Source of the DNA: Melampsora larici-populina 98AG31
Lineage: Eukaryota > Basidiomycota > Pucciniomycetes > Pucciniales > Melampsoraceae
NCBI RefSeq assembly: GCF_000204055.1
Contig: NW_006768776.1
Coordinates: forward strand, 84,105-148,104
Reading direction: 5' to 3'
Length of the DNA stretch: 64,000 nt
The position numbers and the translations under genes are program-made. Within the stretch, counting starts at the first letter, position 1. Each line of letters starts with the position of its first letter. The notes under the pieces are model-generated. The model saw only the letters and a list, made by a program, of their open reading frames with translations, made no database searches and was not told the DNA's origin. Shown piece by piece: positions 1 to 11,915 of the stretch.

Positions 1-75
1 CTAAGGAATGCAGCTGATCAGCAACTCATCGTTCAACAAACCAAATACGAAAGCCAAAAGAGAAAATATGCATAC

Positions 76-304
76 CTTGCCTTTGAGATAAGCAGCGTCT
101 GGAATTTTGCCCTGAAATGTCGAAGAGAGGCATGTCTGAGTCAACTTGATTACAGTGATGGGTTTTGCCGGACAACAAGAGTTCCGCGATCGAACTTACA
201 GAGCCAAAAGCAGAAACACCTGGTAAACAAACAATCAAGCCTATGAAAAACAAAGGATACAACCAGGTAGGACTAGCATTGCTATACGATCGTACAAATG
301 ACAT
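76..304 (-). CDS. First exon of a secreted-protein gene (partial, runs off left edge)
   Basis: The reading frame opens at an ATG at 304. It encodes a short polar N-terminus, a strongly hydrophobic stretch (WLYPLFFIGLIVCLPG) and a small-residue region (VSAFGS) that looks like a signal-peptidase site. About 45 more polar residues with two cysteines follow. The frame meets a good donor (CAAG|GTATGC) at 76/75, so the exon ends in phase 1 and the rest of the gene lies left of the window. The product is unknown. It is probably exported or secreted, but a type II membrane anchor cannot be excluded because the rest is missing. Confidence 0.5.
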
Positions 305-608
305 GATGTTGGGCAAGGTTGCAGAATTCTAGTCTTGTTTACCGTCGCCGAAGTGAAATTAATGAGCAAAGTAGAAAAGGTCAAGGATGGTCACTCAAAG
401 ATCTTCGTGAATTCCGAGAAAGACGCGATAAGCTATCGTTGGAAATGGTTTTTGACAGTCTGATGATTGTCAATCGTTGAGGTGATCACCGCAGTCCCGA
501 GGGATCGGACCTGAACAAACACTTTAACACAGCCGTAACTTTAAATCACAATCAAAGTGATGGATCTGTACACACTGCAATCATGACGCAATACGTACAT
601 TATCTTTA
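305..608. other. Gene-free stretch upstream of the left-edge gene
   Basis: No coding signal is visible on either strand. The stretch probably contains the promoter of the minus-strand gene starting at 304. It ends at the TIR element at 609. Confidence 0.4.
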
Positions 609-1198
609 TAACAAAGCCCTCTCTGCGCGGCCGCGTCCGCGCCCTCGCAGAGGGGCTTAGGACTAATTGTGATTTTTTGGCGTGAGCACTACAAGAATTA
701 AGTCTCCTTGAGTAGTTTTTTGCGTTTTTACACTTCCCTCACAAGCAAGCCTCACTTGACTCCTTATTCAAAGGTGTTCAAAACAACTTTCTACATGATT
801 GCGTAGCCTAACATGATAGGCAATCTGAGTAATGCGGCCAAAAAAGTGGTGTGAAGAGTCTTACAACACGCCTGTATTGTTGATTCCAAAATTGGGTACG
901 GTGTGGATACACGCTGTACGCCTCCTTACAAGTGGGACATAAGCCTTGAAAACCCGCCTCAAGAACAGCATGGTGGAGTGGTTTTTACCTCTTGATAACA
1001 AAAGATGCACATGTAGAGAATTATGATGAACAACTTTGTCTGCAGAGTAAAGTGAGGCTTGCTTGTGAGGGAAGCGGAAAAATGTGAAAAACTACTTAAG
1101 GACACTTGATCCTTGTAGTGCTCACACCAAAAATCCACAAATAGTCCTAAGCCCCTCTGCAAGGGTGCGGAAGCGGCCGCGCAGAGAGGGCTTTGTTA
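609..1198. mobile_element. Non-autonomous TIR element (MITE-like) with ~150-bp inverted termini
   Basis: The first ~145 bases (from TAACAAAGCCCTCTCTGCGC) reappear as the reverse complement at about 1048-1198, ending GCGCAGAGAGGGCTTTGTTA. The arms match along nearly their whole length with scattered substitutions. The outermost ~45 bases are very GC-rich and contain a NotI-like GCGGCCGC core, unlike the AT-rich surroundings. The ~290-base middle has no convincing ORF. If the ends are read as ACAAAG...CTTTGT the flanking dinucleotide is TA on both sides, as in Tc1/mariner insertions, but the palindromic ends make the target duplication ambiguous. Confidence 0.8.
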
Positions 1199-2377
1199 AG
1201 CTAGCACAATACACCACAAGGACACGCCAATGTCTTAGGGACGACCACGTCTTTTGCAGGGGAAGGGATATCAGGGGATATCCTGACAAAACTGATCCAA
1301 GGAGCCCAAGTCAGATTCCAAATTTGGGACATCCCACGGGCTTCCAAGGGTGTTCCTATTTAAATGTAGGCCCAGCCAGGCATCCTGAGTGTGTGCTGCG
1401 GACGTCTGCGCGCACTGACATCCAGGAGACAGCCCAAACGGGGGTGCAGATGGAAGCATACAATCTCAGACGGTCCCAATGTCCTTCCACTCAAAAGTGT
1501 CTTTGTGATGTAGACTATGGGATGAGCCACACACAGGGACTGCCCCCATATTTCCACGACAGGACCCTGGAATGCCCCTATGGGGGTCTGTGACGTAAAA
1601 GGTGGGTTTTTGCGCAATATTTTGAGGAAAAATCAAGTATGTATGTGTCCTAAAGGGTTTTTTTGCCAATTTCTGCTCAAATGTGTGTGACTTGTTGGAA
1701 TTACGGTTGTTCTTTTGCTTTCAAAGTCTTCCATCTTTTTAGTACAATAAAATATTGTAATTTCATTGTAATAATCTTTGATCTTTCCTCTTTTGTGTTT
1801 CTCTTCAATCAACATGACATCATTACTATCAATGAAGATTGTTATGTCATCCACATCATCACTCATCATGTTTTCATGTATGTCAATTTTTGTCTTTTGT
1901 GTTCACTATATAAACTGATCCCAAATCTCAGTTTGATGTCTTTCTTCTTCATCTGACTGTTTCTCTAAAACATATCTTATCATAAGATTTGTAGTGTTGT
2001 TTGTTCTCCTCACTTATTTTAAGATTTGTTTTGTTTGTTTGGAATCAGTCCAACATGATGTGAAAGGGGGTTTTTGAGCTCCAAGATTTTGATGTGCGTG
2101 ACATGAAAGGTGATGTTTCACATACCAGATAGGATTAGGTCTGGTTAGGTTCTGTTAGGTTTCCGCCAAGGCTGTTGAAGCTCTGGAGCTTCTGGAGCTC
2201 TCAGCAGCCAGAATTCCACAAAATCAACCCCACACCGCGTAACTCAGTATACAAGCACATACACCTTCCATCAAAGTACATCAAACACATGAAAATGTTG
2301 TCTTTTGAACAAACTCTCCAAAAACCCTTGACCTATGCAACCACTGTCCAAATCTTCAAGAAGGCACTCATCAAGAT
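1199..2377. other. No supported gene
   Basis: Short ORFs overlap on both strands at 1084-1669 without splice-site support or a recognisable domain. The part after 1620 is AT-rich and simple. GGTTAGGT-type short repeats occur around 2135-2160. Nothing is annotated. Confidence 0.4.
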
Positions 2378-3088
2378 TTGATATCCACGACTTTCTCAAA
2401 TGCTCCAGTTGCTGAGGACGAGGAAGGGATGTGGTATTCAGTCAACAGTACTCTTGATAACGTATTTGGTGTTGACTGCATCAAAAAAATATCAAAAGGG
2501 CCCTGTAGGCTTTGCATGGTGGTTGGATGTATCCAGAAAGCTCAAAAGCATCACACATGGGATGGTGATTCTGACAAGATTATCAGGCTCAAGCTAGAAA
2601 ATATCATATCCTCACTTAAAGGTGACTGTTGACCAGTTTTGATATGGAAAGTAAGAAGTGTGAGACCAATTCAAGCCTGAATTTTGATTCAATCAGATGC
2701 TGAGGCTGAAGACACATCTGATGAGCAACCTGCTACAAAGGTCAACAAGAAACAACAAGTTGTATCCAACCCAAAAAACTCAAACACCCCAAAGCCTCCG
2801 ACCAAGCAAGCAAGATGTGACAGTTCCAATAAATCAAATGCCAACATCAATTCATCAGAGGTCATCAAGGTCATTGTCTTGTCCTGCAACAATGGCAATG
2901 ATACACGAGGCATTGAAGGCTCTATGACTCAAAAGCTCCAAGTCAGGCAAACAAAATTAATTGAATTATGTCTGTTATCAAGACCAGGCAATAATTGCAA
3001 GCAATGCAAGGTGGAGGAGATTCTTGGTGGTAAAAACTTCTCATGCCATTGCAGTGCCAAAACAATATGGCTTAGTAAACATAATTGA
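2378..3088 (+). pseudogene. Remnant of an unidentified protein-coding gene
   Basis: Two plus-strand reading frames (about 2378-2632 and 2684-3088) have protein-like composition. The first has a W-rich and C-rich segment (GMWYSVNST, GPCRLCMVVGC, HTWDGDSD). The second begins with an acidic, Ser/Thr/Pro/Lys-rich linker typical of a disordered region and ends with a Cys-containing stretch (NNCKQCKVEE, FSCHCS). Both are closed by stops and no clean intron joins them, so this looks like a decayed gene or transposon fragment. No family is recognised, and it may be noncoding. Confidence 0.3.
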
Positions 3089-3160
3089 GATAAATCACAG
3101 AGCATGGGAAGGCAGGGTCAACTGATGCATTTATGAGCACCAGAAAGTAAAAAATCAAAT

Positions 3161-3557
3161 AAATCAGGAATCTTTCCCAAACATCTCTATGATGTAGTTT
3201 TCATCATTCATCTATTGTGATCTAATAGTTACTCATGTCAAATCATGGGAATATAAATTTGGTTAGTTTATATCTTATTTGGTATTCTGGAAGAATCAAT
3301 TGACCATATTTTTCTTGATTTTATTATCAAGAGTCTCCTTCACCCTTTCAGGATGGAAATCCAAAAGGATCACTATATCAAATAGTGACTGCTCAAGGTT
3401 TTCAGGTATCTCAAAGAACTTTCTATTGATGCATCCAGATGATCTTCAATCAAGCTATTGGTTACACTCCTTAGTGTCTCCCTATATATTTCATAAATAG
3501 GATATAATTTATTCCAATTCTCTAGGCCACTGATCTTCTCCTTCCTGTACTGATAGG
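3161..3557 (-). repeat. Duplicated 3' tail of the adjacent orphan gene
   Basis: This block is a diverged direct copy of 3581-3942, offset by about 390-420 bases. That stretch holds the 3' flank and last ~54 codons of the gene at 3779-6745. On the minus strand it still reads the same C-terminus (YQYRKEKISGLENWNKL, then YRETLRS and DHLDASIE.SLRYL) with substitutions such as CEM to YEI. It has no upstream body of the gene, so it is a detached tail copy. It could be a relic of local tandem duplication or an alternative last exon. Confidence 0.8.
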
Positions 3558-3778
3558 CCCCAAAAAGGGAAAAATTAAGTAAATGAATAATTTCTCCCAA
3601 ACATCTCTCTAATGTAATTGTCACCATTCATATATTGTGACTTTATAGTTACTCATGTCAAATAATGGGGATGGTACTCTGGATTGACAATCATTTTCTT
3701 GATTTTATTATCGTGAGTCTTCTTAACTCTTTCAGGATAGAAATCCAAAGGGGATCACTATATGAAACAATGACTACT

Positions 3779-6745
3779 CTAGGATTGAAGGTATCTCAAA
3801 GAACCTTCTATTGATGCATCCAGATGATCTACATTCAATCTATCTTTTGCACTCCTTAGTGTCTCCCTATACATTTCACAAATAGGATGTAATTTATTCC
3901 AATTCTCTAGACCACTGATCTTCTCCTTCCTGTACTGATAGTAATCCCCAAATAAGTGTGACTTCTTCAAACACTTTTTTGGGACACTGCGATCCCAATT
4001 ACCCACTACACGCAAACTCTTCCTACCCTGATTGAGATTGCTTTTGAGCCATGCCTTGAATTCTATTAGAAACTCGGCTTTCAAGCCAACATGTGTTGCA
4101 ATCAATACTTCCCCTGCAGTCAAAGTTTGTGTTCCATCACCATCTTTACTAGATGCCACTTCTGATGCTTTTATTCCCATTTCATCCGAAAGCATTGCTA
4201 ACATCTTCAATCGTTCCTGGAAGATTTTGGATATCTTTCCCTTTTCAGCAACAAAAAAAGTCCTTGTATACTCCTCTACCCATGAATGATCATAGACATA
4301 GAAAGTAGCATTTTTTTGCAAAGTTATCCTTCCATTCATGGTGTTGATCAATTTTTTTACTTTACTTGCAATTTCAGCCTTCTTCAAAGCTTTCCAGTTC
4401 ACGTTTTCTGATGATAAATCAAGTGCATCAGATATGGCTCCCATCAATGATAAAATGGCTCCTTGATGTATGATTCCACTGGATAAAGCATCCATCACAA
4501 ACTTTGAATTTCTATAGGTGTCATCATAAGTCATCATAAAGATTAATGCTCTCCTCTTTTCCAACAGATGTCCATAGTTGAAATTAAGGTGTTGCATCTT
4601 TTCTGTATCCAGGTTTTCTAAAATTGAAAGGAATTCTTTCCATCTACCTTTTCCATAATCAAGAAAGTCTGGAAATAATTTATCAAATTTCAGTAGCTTT
4701 CCAAGTGCATAAGAAGCAGGTGGAAGTGCCATTTTTTCATACTCAAAATTGTAAACACATTGTCTTTCAACACATTGTGCATGCAATTCTAATACTCTCC
4801 TATGAGACTCTTCTATGTCACCAAACATATCCTGGAAAGCATGAATAGGTATGAGCCAACTGTCTTTTGCAACCAGGAATTTCTTGTGTTGGACATATTT
4901 AAAGTGAACATCTGTCACATTGATCTTGATATTCTTTTGTTTGTTGTCAAAATTAAGGGCATATTTCAGAAAAACCAATTCAGGAATCTTGAACAGCTGT
5001 TCTTTGATTTCTTCAATCTGGTTCTGAGTCATTGGGGGTATGAGTTCCTGTGAATGCAAGTTTGCAGATGCTGAAGTTTGCTGCTCAGGATCCATTGATA
5101 TTCTTTTACTAGGACCCTTTTTCCTTGGATTCTTGAGCTTTTTAGACATTAGCTTCAGGACCTTTCCTCTTTCTTCTTTTCTACTCAAAGCCTGAGACAA
5201 TGTATACTTGGTATTATTTTGATCATAAGAGGGAATTTCTTCCAAACCTTTTATCCCTTCATTTTTGAATACATCAACATCCAGTGAGAAGATATTTTTT
5301 CCTTCTTCTATAGCATTCTCTTCCTCTTTGTTTATCCCTTCATTCTTGAATATATCAACATCCAGTGAGGAGATATTTACATCTTCTCTAGCATTCCTTT
5401 CCATCTCCTTTCCAATTATCTCTTCCTTGTTTGTGAAGTTTTCCTGTGGCAAATCCAAGGACCTTTCAGAAGCTGACTGGAATGGTGAAGCTTGATTGAG
5501 GGAATGCTTTAGTGGTCTGATTGACAAATTCTTCTGTGAACTTCTGGTCCTTGATCTCATTGGATATGTATCCACAACTGAACTCTTGATAATCTGGCTT
5601 TCAGGGATTCCTTTGGATACCTTCTTTTTCTGATCATTGGGAATAATTTCATTTGTCACAAGACTCAGATCCTCAACTTTGGTGGTGTTCTCTGCCACAA
5701 CAGATTTCTTTGGTGGGGATTTTGACTGCAGAGCATGAAGTTTTCCTTTGACAACCCATCTTTCTTTCAAATCTTTAGGAAATCTCAAAATTCCTTGGTC
5801 TCCCACATCCTTTGATCCCTTTTCTGACTCTGAGACAATTTCTTTTTGGTGAACTTCTCCACTGCTTTTACATTGTTTTGGGTCATTCAAATCATATTTG
5901 GTCTCAAATCCCTGCCCTTGAATATCTCCTGATATCTGTTCAATAGAATTGTTGTTTGTTTTTTTCTGTTGTTCATTAATATTTACATCCAGGTTGATCT
6001 CTTTCTTGATATTACTTGGAACAACAACTTCAGGAGGTGTTGAAACTTCCTTCACTTTGTTTTTCAGCAACTGGTGTGAACTCACTTGGATTGGCAGGTC
6101 ATCTTTACCTCTGTTGGTAAACAAACTAGGTGTGGCGGCATGACTGATGGTTTTCTGAAATTCCAAATATGAGGTTGATGGGATCTCATCTTCTTTCTGG
6201 TTAAAACTTTGAGTCGGAGGTACAGATTTTTTTCCTTCAATTACATGTCTTGCTGACCTGTTTGGTGCCCTTGAGGGAAGTCTAGGAAATGAAGTCTCAT
6301 ATACATCTGGTACAATCATATATTCCTCCCTGGATCAAAATTTGTATTGGGATTACTTAAATCAGATCCATGAAAATTGATGGATTTTGTTCAAATTGAA
6401 TACATACCTCACTATCTTGTTGGGAAAATTGGACCCCCTTGGGTCCTTGCAAGATGGCTTTGAGACTTCTGACATTCCAAGGCTTCCTGGCTGATGTTCA
6501 AAAAATGAAAAACCAGGTATGGCAATAGAGCCAACAGGGATTGAATCCTTCTTGGATGTCTTTTGTGTTTCATAGAGATTTTCCAGAGATATTTGGAGCC
6601 CCTTCCAAATATTGTATTGATGAAGGTTAAAATCTGAGATTGAATTAGTGGTTTCCTTCTTTGAAATCAATGAAGAGTAGGATACCTTCATGAGTAAAAG
6701 ACACTTGTAAATCAGGAAGATCTTCATAGAAGCCCAAGCTTTCAT
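3779..6745 (-). CDS. Large orphan secreted protein, two exons, 962 aa
   Basis: Exon 1 is 6745-6408 and exon 2 is 6329-3779. They are joined by a 78-nt intron with donor AG|GTATGT, branch-like CTGAT and acceptor CCAG; the phase agrees (2+1). The N-terminus (first Met, or a second Met at 6727) carries KIFLIYKCLLLMKVSYSS, a plausible signal peptide. Residues ~120-560 are a low-complexity, Lys/Ser/Glu-rich, probably disordered region with an internal duplicated motif (SLDVD[IV]FKNEGI, about 5230-5380). Residues ~570-960 look folded and mostly helical, with aromatic-rich stretches such as FLDYGKGRWKEFL and YVYDHSWVEEY. No known domain is recognised. Large secreted orphans of this kind are common in rust fungi, and an effector or haustorial role is only an inference. 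The last exon's 3' end is duplicated downstream (3161-3557). Confidence 0.7.
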
Positions 6746-8757
6746 TCCTAGAATTTAAAGATAAGATCTTCAAGTCCAGGTGTGAAATTGGTAGCATATG
6801 ATATGCTTCTTACAGATACTCACTAAAGAATAACATTTTTATATGTTCATGCAATCTTAAAGTTAAATATCCTCAAACATGTATGAAAATTATGGTTTGA
6901 AATTAAACCACTGAAACAAACTCAATATCTGTTGCTGTAGCTCATAGAAATCTATTAGCCAACACAGATCTCATTCAAAACTGTTCACAATCAATGCAAT
7001 AATTCTGTTTTGAAGATCTAGACTTGAACATTAAGTACATTTTGTCCAAGAGACAGTTTGATGACCATTCCAAAGACTTTCATTGGGGTTTTAAAGATTA
7101 AATAAGGCATGAGTGATAACACTACACCAGATGACATCTTTTCCCAGGGGTATAGAAAATTAGTGTGCCACTGTGTATAGAAGGATATGAGTAGAGTACT
7201 TTTATATACCCATAAAGATACACTCATCTATGCCCATACAACCCATCATGTTCTATACCCACAGATAACAATCTTTCTATAACCATGTAAAATCAATTTA
7301 AATAGATACTGGAGGTACTTTTCGAGCTTTATTCAACAGGCAAGAATGATCAATCCATCAGTGATGATGTATGAATGTGAATGGAATCTGCCAATCTGTG
7401 CAAAATTACATACACACTCACATATGTTGCCAAGAATGCAAGAGTATCCTTTGTGAGATTAGAAATGTCCAAAAAATGAGAGATTCTATGCACTGTGGTG
7501 GTGGCTTCTGTTTGGGCTCAAGATATGCCACCGGTGAGATATGCAGCTGAACCAATAGTTCAGTATTTTTCATGAAAAAAGAGGTATAGGTGAACGGCAG
7601 TGATGGTAAAGACTGGATAATTTAATAGGATTGAAATCCAAGTTAAGCTATTCAAGTGAAGTGTTTGAAGTCAATCATTATTTGACAATTTCTGACCAAA
7701 TCAGCAAGAAACTTATCTAACTTGCTAAAGGCCCCAGTCAGATGAACCAATTGTCTGGATGAAATCCAGGTACCACTGAAAAGTAATCAATATACATTCC
7801 TGATGGTTGGTGATATGGGAATAATCCTATCACAACCAACATCTTGTCAGGAATCTCTATTGTGGGCTAGATCCCTGAGGTTTGAGTTGAGGCAGGAAAT
7901 GAGTGGTTGGATTTTATGAAAGGATGGTATGATCACAAACTATCTGGCTGGGCACAGAAGTAAAAGGACGCCTTGGAGGACCCAGAATTTGGTACAAGGG
8001 CTGGTCTACTCACCAAGCCCAAAGAGAAAAGTAGTACACAGAGCCAGCTTCCAGCCAATGTCTGTCCAACAAAGCAATGCTCTTTTGAGCTATGGCTGTG
8101 CTTCCCGTTGAGCTAGCCTGACTGATCCAGCCTTTCTGGTACATGATCATGAAGCATCCTTGAAGAAGATGAGAAGAAGTCAATCTTCTCTACTGTGAGG
8201 GTAGGGTACTCTTTGGGTATACTCTAAGCTCACTAAAGCTGGGAATAGGGTAATTGGGTATTATAAAACAATTTATTTATAATTATAAAAGATATAATTA
8301 ATGAAAGCTGGATCCAGGGCTTTCCTTCAATCTTCCAATTGACAGATTAAAGAGTGAGGTATATATAACTAAACTGGTTGTTCTTATGGTCACCAACCTT
8401 GGGTTGTTCTTATGGTCACCAACCTAAGTACTTGTATATAGGCCACTAAACTTTGAGTTGTGAGAGGTCACCAACCTAGTATTGATTCTACTTGGGGAAA
8501 GTAGAGGATCCAGAAAAGTGAATGGTGTATTACTTACTTTTAGTCAGGAAGCTATTTAAAGTACTGAAGCAAATCACTAGCCTTATTTTCATAAGACTCT
8601 TGATTATGAACTTCAATATTAATTTAAAGTTGTTCTTTAAAAGTGATGTGTAACAAAAGCTTTGGGGAATCTGCTTGAAGGCTGAGAGAGGAGAGGTTTA
8701 TATACTCTTCTCTCCAAAGATAACTGTTATCACTACAATGGTTGAGGGTTATCCTTA
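6746..8757. other. Gene-free stretch with minor repeats
   Basis: No supported ORF is seen. It includes the promoter side of the gene starting at 6745. A 24-base unit (GGTTGTTCTTATGGTCACCA then ACCT) occurs twice in tandem at 8376-8399 and 8402-8425, with a weaker GGTCACCAACCT echo near 8465. A tRNA A-box-like motif lies on the minus strand at 8104-8115 without a matching B box. Confidence 0.4.
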
Positions 8758-8889
<132 letters not shown>

Positions 8890-9101
8890 GCTACTTATAA
8901 TTAATTACATATATATGTTGATTATACTATGTAGTACAAGCATTTTAACTCTTGACACTGAGTTATGAGGTGAAATTGGTGTCTTATTACATATTACATG
9001 TGGTTTTGAGTGTACAGGTATATGTAATTAGTGTTTTTAGATGGTTTATTACATGTTACATATATTCTCTAAGCTTTATGTACCTGTAATTAAGTTTCTT
9101 A

Positions 9102-10134
9102 GAGCATCCGCACTTGTGTGGTAAATCACATGCGGTAAGGTGAAATTTACCGCAACTGCAGGGCCTTTCCCACACTGGTGAGAAATTAGCCCCGCGGTAG
9201 TTAAATTTTGATTGATTTGCTTTAGCAAATCAATAAATTTACTGATTGGCTAACGCATGCGGTAGCCAAATTGCCAGCCCCTTCTTCACTTCTCAAGCAC
9301 ACCAACTTGCCAACTTGCCAACTCAACTCAACTCTGACTCAACTCCTCTCAATCCCTCTCAACTCAAAACACCTGACTTAAGAATCAATGGAGACCCAAC
9401 TGTCTTCTAATTCATCAAACTAATGGGTATGTCTGGTTTCTTACTGTATGATTCTCTTTATCCAACGTTCATTAAGATTGTTCTACCTTACATGTGATTA
9501 TATATATGTTCAATGAGATTTTAGATTGATTGATATAGAATTTGTATCCTGTGGATTGGGCTTAAAAGGGTTTTAAATCAAAGTGGATCAATTTCTGATT
9601 GTTTGTTTTGATTTTAGAAGGTTTTTAATGTTTCTTGTCCTTTGGATTGACTTCAAAAGGATTTGAAAAATAAATATCACATTCAACTGGAGAGGATATA
9701 TGCAAAAGGGTCTTCATTCTCTGCATTTCTTTTCAAATTCTCAATGGTCATCAACATGATCAATTTTAATTAATGGTGCAATGAATCTTTATTTGCTTGT
9801 CTACAAACCTCTCTGTGCCAACCATCCAGCGGTGATGAGATCTCAAGTTACTCTCAAATGAACTTTCCTGTCCCAAAGCTCTTCTTCCCTGGCAGGGATC
9901 GCTTGGAACGCACTGATTGATTGAAAAGTTGATTGATTTTGTTGTTTGGTATATTTTGAGTCTGTAAACTCTGCATCAGTGTGGAATCCAAATTACTTCT
10001 TGAGTTAGTTAACTACTGTGCAGGTAATTTTGGCACAAGTGTGAAATTTGGTCACGTTAAGTAATGTTTTACTTAATGTAGAGGTTGTTACCGCACATGA
10101 TCAAGTTAACAACTGCAAACAAGTGTGGATGCTC
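9102..10134. mobile_element. PIF/Harbinger-like non-autonomous element, 1033 bp
   Basis: The element starts GAGCATCCGCACTTGTG and ends CAAGTGTGGATGCTC, an imperfect terminal inverted repeat. It is flanked on both sides by TTA (9099-9101 and 10135-10137), the 3-bp TWA target duplication typical of PIF/Harbinger. GCGGTA/TACCGC-rich sequence near both ends extends the inverted similarity. No transposase ORF is present. It shares its GAGCATC terminus with the elements at 20782-21297 and 32275-32979, so the three form one superfamily here. Confidence 0.8.
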
Positions 10135-10415
10135 TTAAGGGTTAGTTATATGTTACAAGTTAGTCTTTGGGTACATACATATGTACTCAGGGCTGACATC
10201 TACCCTGATCCCACTTTTTGGAGTCCAATGATTTGATAATCATGAGTCTATGGTAAAGCATAATCCATCAGTTGTTATCTTTCTGCGAAAAAATCAAATT
10301 AATAAATCCCTCAAGATTTTTGTATTTAAATTTCTATCAAGAAATCAATTTATGAATTGTTTCAAAGTATATTTAATAAACAAGAACAAGTGCCCTTTTT
10401 TCATAAGAATGCACC

Positions 10416-10613
10416 GCCAACATAGATGCCTCAGATTGAAAAATCCGAGGCATCATTGGATGGAAACCCTCGGACAGGTCTTGTCCAAGGATTTGATCCG
10501 AGGTATTTTTTGACGCAAAATAATACCTCGGATCAAAACCTCGGAGAGATTTTGTCCGAGGATTTGAGTCCGATGATACCTCGGATTTTTCAATCCGAGG
10601 CATCTTTGTTGGC
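10416..10613. mobile_element. Near-perfect ~95-bp-arm hairpin (fold-back MITE)
   Basis: Sequence from GCCAACATAGATGCC at 10416 is mirrored by GGCATCTTTGTTGGC ending at 10613. The whole ~198-base unit is an inverted repeat with a centre near 10515 and almost no loop. Inside each arm the motif TCCGAGG recurs several times. Because the arms are complementary, both strands carry similar spurious ORFs of about 65-86 codons. No target duplication is obvious. A fold-back MITE is the simplest reading; a small-RNA-producing hairpin is possible. Confidence 0.75.
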
Positions 10614-11495
10614 CGTGATGTAGATTGATTCATGAGTTCTTTTCTGGAGTCTATGTATAGGTTAATTTTTAGGTTTCAATTTGTTCAAACATTCATCTAA
10701 ATCAAATCTTGAATTTAAAAAACCAAATATTTCAAGATGAGTAAACCAAAAGCAGTTTGTTTGATCATCTGTCTATATAATAATATAAATTGCAGAAGCC
10801 TATATGTAAGTTAATCTCATGTGAAAGATTGACAAGACATCTTTTGTTTCTAATAGAGGAGATCTTAGCTCAGTGTTTGAGTTTGTTCTACTCAAGTCAA
10901 TTTGTCAGCCCTGAGTACCAAACCATAGTACCAAAGGCTGACACATAATAATAAGAAAAGCTTTAAAAACAATAATTACAACTCAGTCTCAGTCTGAAGA
11001 GTCAAATTACATATGAATTAACATATGTAACATGTGTAAACCATATGTAAAAGACTGTGTAAGTACACAACTCTTATATTTCCTAAGATTACATACATTG
11101 TACAACTGTAACATGTATGTAACAAAGTAGAAAGGTTTATAACTATATGTAATAAAACCTAACCTTGGAACCGCAAATTGTGCGCATAAGATTTTCAATC
11201 AAGAACCCTTAAACCTGCATAGTAGCTCCATTAGTCAGAGTTTAAAGTGCTAAACACTATAAAAGAATTTAGTGTTTTTAATCAATTTATTGCTAGTCAG
11301 GAAGATAATTGATTAAGGGAAGTCACTGAAGATTCAGTGCACAGTTTCTACTAAAATACTAGTAGAAACTTCTGACAAATCCCTTGAAAAGCCTTTCTTT
11401 AAAGGTCCTCTAACTGCAGTCTATGCTTGTTTGTTACAAGTATTGAAATAACAAAACACGGAATGAAATTCTACGCGCTTGAGCAGATGTTTGCA
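10614..11495. other. No supported gene
   Basis: AT-rich sequence rich in ACATATGTAA-like words. Short ORFs have no domain or splice support. Confidence 0.4.
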
Positions 11496-11915
11496 CCTGG
11501 ACAGACAGGTGAGATGATTAAGCTCAAAGACTCGAAAAGACTTGTAAAGAGAAAGATGGGCGGAGGGAACTTGACGCCTTACCTGGACAGACAGGTGAGA
11601 TGATTGAGCTCAAAGACTCAAAACAACTTGTAAAGAGAAAGATGGATGGAGGGAACTCGACGCCTTACCTGCAAGAGAGCAGGACTAAAACAAGCAGAAA
11701 GTTGTGAGTGAAACTTTCCCTAACGGTGTTTATATATTCCAAGTAATCAAAAGAAATAAGAGAAAGAGCAGTAAAAAGAGCTATGTATTCACCTGGACAG
11801 ACAGGTGAGATGATTGAGCTCAAAGGCTCGAAAAGACTTGTAAAGAGAAAGATGGGCGGAGGGAACTCAATGCCTTACCTGCAATAGAGCAGGAGTAAAA
11901 CAAGCGGAAAGTCTA
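11496..11915. repeat. Three copies of an ~86-bp unit, two in tandem
   Basis: The unit begins CCTGGACAGACAGGTGAGAT and runs through AGAGAAAGATGGGCGGAGGG to CGCCTTAC. Copies start at 11496 and 11582 (tandem, period 86) and again at 11792. The second and third copies continue with the same TGCAA(G/T)AGAGCAGGA sequence, and CTAACGGTG recurs at about 11720 and 11975, so a longer unit was duplicated as well. A TATA-like GTATATAAG follows near 12030. It may be the regulatory end of a retroelement, but no LTR boundaries were established. Confidence 0.7.

Noticed and set aside
1084..1593. 169-codon plus-strand ORF
   Set aside because: It overlaps the right arm of the TIR element and competing minus-strand ORFs. 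It has no domain and an odd Cys/Pro/Arg composition.
8040..8120. Possible tRNA or tRNA-derived SINE on the minus strand
   Set aside because: TAGCTCAACGGG looks like an A box, but no B box (GGTTCRANTCC) follows at the right distance and no cloverleaf could be drawn.
10373..10633. Similar ORFs on both strands
   Set aside because: They are the two faces of one palindrome; similarity follows from complementarity, not from coding.
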